Below, one piece after another: positions 60,518 through 64,000 of a stretch of DNA of 64,000 nt. Origin of the DNA: Stenocarpella maydis (lineage: Eukaryota; Ascomycota; Sordariomycetes; Diaporthales; Diaporthaceae); assembly GCA_002270565.1 (NCBI GenBank), contig NQMI01000010.1:778407-842406 (forward strand). The letters are read 5' to 3'. The notes below the pieces were generated by a model that worked only from the letters and a program-made list of their open reading frames with translations, did not search any database and was not told where the DNA came from. The position numbers and the translations under genes were made by a program. Every line of letters begins with the position of its first letter. The first letter of the stretch is position 1.

Positions 60518-61671
60518 TCAGCTTGTTTTAGCCCTGCCCTTTCCCTGGTGTTTCTCCCACGAGGCATAGTGGTCATTCAGTGTCTGCTCCAGACTCCGAT
60601 AGCTCAGCCCAAGCTCGCTGGTGCTTCTGGTATTATCGACAGCAAACCTCACTCCGAGGTTGCCAGACATCCACTTTTGCGACAACCCAAACAACGGCCC
60701 AATAATCCTTACCAGAACTGTCGGTAGTTGAAAGCTGGGCAGCCATGGTGTCCCTTTTCTGAGCCCTTTGAAGTGCTTCGATATCTCCAAGAATGTTGTT
60801 GTTTTGGGTGGTGAAACAATGTATCGGCCGTACGCCTCCTTCAGCTCGGCAGCCCGGATATGCGCAGCGGCGACGTCCCGCACGTCGACCGGCAGGAACG
60901 ACAAGTCGGGCACGCCATAGAACATCAGACCAGAAAGAAGCTTGTCCATGAGGAAGAGACTGCCTGATTCTGACGATGCGGTGAGAGTCGGGCCGAGCAC
61001 AAAAGCCGGGCAAATGACCACCAAGTCCCAGCGTCTCTGCGCCGACTGCTGATGCTCCTCAAAGATCCTCCAGGCCTCCTTCTCGGCAAGAACCTTGGAG
61101 TAGTGGTACGGGTTGTGCTTGACAGTGCTCGTCTCGTTGAAGTAGTCGTGGCTCATTACTCTCATCTTCTCCACAACATCTATGTAGTCACCTGCTATCG
61201 CACCCGCTGTTTGCCATATCAGTGGTAATCCTGTGCACTTCGTACCCGCCCAATGAGATCGCGACGGGACTTACTTGTCGATGTGAAAACGACCCGCTGA
61301 ACGCTCGGTGTATCCTCGACAGCCTTGAGCACGTTCCTCGTCCCCTGCAGTGCTGGCTGGACCATCTCTGAATTGCCGTCCTTGATCTTCTCGGGCACTT
61401 TGAATGGGGACGCAACGTGAAACACGACGCTGCAGCCCTGCATGGCAGCGTGGAAGGAGCCCGGTTGTAGCAGGTCAGCCTCAAAAAGAAGCAGTTTCCC
61501 CTCTGGATGTTGTGCCTTCAGATCCTGCAAGCCCGAGACCTTGGCAGTACTCTGTAGACTCCGCACAGTCGCGTGGACGGTGTACCCCTGGGCCAGCAGC
61601 TGTGAGACTAGCTCCATGCCGACAAAGCCACTGCCGCCGGTCACAAGGACTGGGTTGTTTTCCGATGCCAT
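60518..61671 (-). CDS. NAD(P)-dependent extended SDR (dihydroflavonol-reductase-like)
   Basis: Exons 61671-61275 and 61206-60518 on the minus strand (68-bp intron GTAAGT...ACAG) give about 361 aa. The Rossmann glycine motif is VLVTGGSGFVGMELVSQLL at residues 8-26. Further landmarks are GKLLLFEADLL, VVFHVASPF, GTRNVLKAVE and, across the junction, VVFTSTTGAIAGDY. The catalytic tyrosine and lysine are in HYSKVLAEKEAW (YxxxK), followed by DLVVICPAFVLGP and DVRDVAAAHIRA. These features place it with 3-beta-HSD/DFR/cinnamoyl-CoA-reductase-like enzymes, which reduce aldehydes or ketones with NAD(P)H; yeast members act on methylglyoxal and aldehydes. The substrate cannot be told from sequence. Start: first ATG before the Rossmann strand; the upstream in-frame sequence is not protein-like. 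Confidence 0.87.
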
Positions 61672-62017
61672 TGTGGTTGAATGAATGGATGGGATCAAGG
61701 GTACAAGAAGAGACAGGTGGGCGACCAAGCTAATTTCAATCAACAAGTAGGGAAATTCAAGGCGGCAAAGGATTCCGGAAAGATCCACAAGATGGAGACA
61801 AGGGACTGAGTCGAGCCTATAGGAATGCTCCTGTAAGCAGCTAAAGCAGCAGGGTAGTATTGCAGTCTGGGTGACGAGCATAAACAGACGGTTCGCCAAA
61901 TCTTGGCAAAAACAAGATTTCCAAGGTTCCTTGTCAAGATAGCCAGGACATGATGTCGGATCACATGTTTTTCGGAAAACAAACAACCGTTACACGCGGG
62001 CAAAAAAAACAACCAGT
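61672..62017. promoter_or_regulatory. Promoter region of the SDR gene
   Basis: 346 bp between the SDR start and the tRNA 3' end, both on the minus strand. Balanced composition, an A-run near 62002-62009, and no ORF of note. Confidence 0.4.
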
Positions 62018-62099
62018 CGATCGACTTGGGACTCGAACCCAAAACCTCATCATCGCTTCTTCATAGGAGTGATACACGCTACCATTGCGCCAGCCGACC
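62018..62099 (-). tRNA. tRNA-Arg(CCU) with a 10-nt intron
   Basis: On the minus strand the acceptor GGTCGGC pairs with GTCGATC (two G-U pairs), discriminator G at 62018. D arm GCGC-AATGGTA-GCGT, anticodon stem TATCA/TGATG, loop with anticodon CCT at 62067-62065, T arm TTGGG-TTCGAGT-CCCAA. The 10-nt intron (62063-62054) follows position 37. Mature length 72 nt. The AT-rich block begins a few bases upstream of its 5' end. Confidence 0.88.
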
Positions 62100-62109
62100 G
62101 GTTTCACGT

Positions 62110-64000
62110 TATATGCAAGTAAAAAAGTTAGCATCTTCATACTTTATATAGTTAGGTATGCTATGAGTCCTAAGTCTTTAGGTAATTCCTTTTTTTTTAA
62201 TAAAGTTTTCTCAAGGTCTTTTAATAACTTCAGTTTAATACTAATATTATTTATATTATAAAATTTCTCTTTATTAAATTAAACTTGTTATATAATATAA
62301 TATCCTTCTTTTAAGTATAAAATTACTAAAGCCTTTAATTATTTTTTTAAAACTATATTTTATTTAATTATATCTACTTACTACCTAAATAATATACTAC
62401 TTTTCAAGATCTCTAATATTTAATAAATTTCTTTTAAAAACCTTTATAGTTTATTTATTTCTTTAAAGGTATATTTTTAAGTATTAGTTTAAATTTCTTT
62501 AAAAAGCATTTATAGCTTTTCAAAGTAGTAATTAAAGTATTAATATTAACTAATAGCTTATATTTACTTATTATAATATAATCCTTAATGTAAGGGGCTT
62601 AGGCTTTGCTTAAGCCTTTACTAGACACTAAAGCAGGCCCACGGCGGGCCCGCCACGGGCCTATTACAACTATGCTTCAGACGTATAACTATATAGGCAC
62701 TAGAATATTCAGGCCCCTGTAAGGCAATATAGTTAAGCTACGCATAGTAATTTATAACTCCTTGTAGAATTTTTTAAGTAGCTAATATAAGGCTAGCCTA
62801 TAATATTAAATTATTATTTTTAAACCTAAGTATATAAATATAGAGATAATAATAGTAGAAATAAGCATTATCTTTAATTCCTTCCTAAATATAGAGGAGT
62901 AGCTAGCTAAGATACCCTAACCTACCCTTATATTAGGCGCTAATAAATCTTTAGCTATACTATAAATATAAGGAGGATCCTTAGAAATATCTTCTTAATT
63001 TATTAACTTAGCTATTATATTTATTACTTCGTTCTTTTAATATATTAGTAAGCTTAAATTATATAATATCAATATCTAGCTTTATTATAATTTATTATTA
63101 ATAAGCACTTTATTTAATAATAGCTAGGTAAGTTTTGTAACCTAGTATATTATAATGTTTTATAAGCTAAAGACTAATATAGATTTTATTAAAGGTCTTA
63201 AGAAATATTAAATATACTTATAAAGCTAGCTCTTTCCTAAGATATAGGCCTATATTATAGCCTTTTATAAGCAAGCTAGGCCTAAATATAAACATAATAT
63301 AAAAATAGTTTTAAAATATTTAAACCTTTATTATAAGGATTTATATTAATAGTTAGCTATATTAGCTTAGCCTAAGGCGTTATAAATAAAAGATTAAGAT
63401 TTCTGTATTTAATTTTATATTTAATTCAAATAGCTATTAGCTTAAGCTAGTAACTTTAAATAAATAAATAATATTCAGCTAAATCAATTTTATAGCTACT
63501 TATTACCTTAGTTTCAAAATAAAGCTATTAGAGTTAATACTTTATATATAAATTATAATAAGCTAATAAACTTCTATTATTATATTACTTATAAGCTATT
63601 GGTATAGAATCTAAAGTATTAAGGTAATTAAGCTCTAAACTTAGCCTAAAATGGGCTGTTATTAGTGGAAATATACTATTAAGATAAGGATATTAAGATA
63701 ATAAATATAGCAATAATAAGAATTTCCTAGGCTAGAAGAAGTACTATAAGGCTTATAAATAGGGGTTATATAAGGAAGTTAAAGTAAAATAAGGGCATAA
63801 GATAAGGGCCCCTTGGGTATTATAAGTAAAGTAAGATATTTAATATATATAGGGTATATACTTATATTATAGCTAGAATAAATACTTTATAGTAAACTAT
63901 TAACTCCTTTTCCTAGCCCTTCTAACCTATATTTAAATTTTTAAGCTTTAGCTAGATAATAATAAGGACCTATTTAGCCTAAAGAAAAACAAATAGCTCT
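62110..64000. repeat. AT-rich, RIP-like degraded repeat block, family unknown
   Basis: From just upstream of the tRNA-Arg to the window end the DNA is dominated by TA-rich words, with no frame longer than a few dozen codons on either strand. A small GC-rich patch (about 62625-62665, CCCACGGCGGGCCCGCCACGG) stands out. It does not visibly match the gypsy element of the first island. Probably one or more RIP-mutated transposons; continues past the window. Confidence 0.6.

Overview
The window looks like nuclear DNA of a filamentous ascomycete, most likely a Sordariomycete. Genes carry short spliceosomal introns (about 60-190 bp, GTRAGT donors, CTAAC-like branch sites). Gene-rich DNA is GC-balanced, and it is broken by AT-rich blocks full of TpA and in-frame TAA/TAG stops, the signature of repeat-induced point mutation (RIP). 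Protein families also fit: a Def1 homologue, a two-membrane-segment kelch protein, LysM and CAP secreted proteins, a fungal TRK potassium carrier and an OPT peptide transporter. I cannot name the species.

Layout. 1-1.9 kb: a secreted LysM-domain gene whose 3' end runs into repeats. 1.9-17.2 kb: a nested repeat island with at least three RIP-damaged copies of one Ty3/gypsy chromovirus (gag zinc knuckle, protease, RT, RNase H, integrase, chromodomain, an extra antisense ORF, LTRs of about 445-460 bp). It is interrupted by a solo LTR with a perfect target duplication and by two nearly identical, un-RIPped ~595-bp LTR-like elements in inverted orientation. Four single N bases here sit at apparent assembly joins. 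17.7-23.5 kb: an acetyltransferase-like protein with a secretion signal and a kelch membrane protein. 24.2-30.7 kb: a minus-strand conserved fungal gene and, divergently, DEF1. 32-33.4 kb: a decayed GH128-type glucanase gene. 34.35-35.1 kb: a MITE-like element and an intron-containing tRNA-Asp. 36.2-39.3 kb: a 12-exon TRK potassium transporter. 43.1-44.3 kb: a signal-peptide/membrane-anchored protein. 46.2-52.2 kb: a giant disordered protein with an N-terminal coiled coil, whose frame stays open for another 159 codons past a TGA. 53.8-56.9 kb: an OPT transporter with 8 exons. 57.9-58.6 kb: a secreted CAP/PR-1 protein. 59.9-60.4 kb: a weak hypothetical ORF. 60.5-61.7 kb: an extended SDR reductase on the minus strand. 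62.0 kb: tRNA-Arg(CCU). 62.1-64 kb: a second AT-rich RIP block.

No operon-like or biosynthetic cluster is evident. The genes are mostly independent housekeeping, transport and secreted-protein genes at the edges of two heterochromatin-like islands. The most unusual signals are the antisense ORF of the chromovirus, fresh un-RIPped LTRs inside old RIPped DNA, the frame continuing past the stop of the giant disordered protein, and a signal peptide on a GNAT-like protein. All exon coordinates were inferred by eye from splice consensus, reading phase and family conservation.
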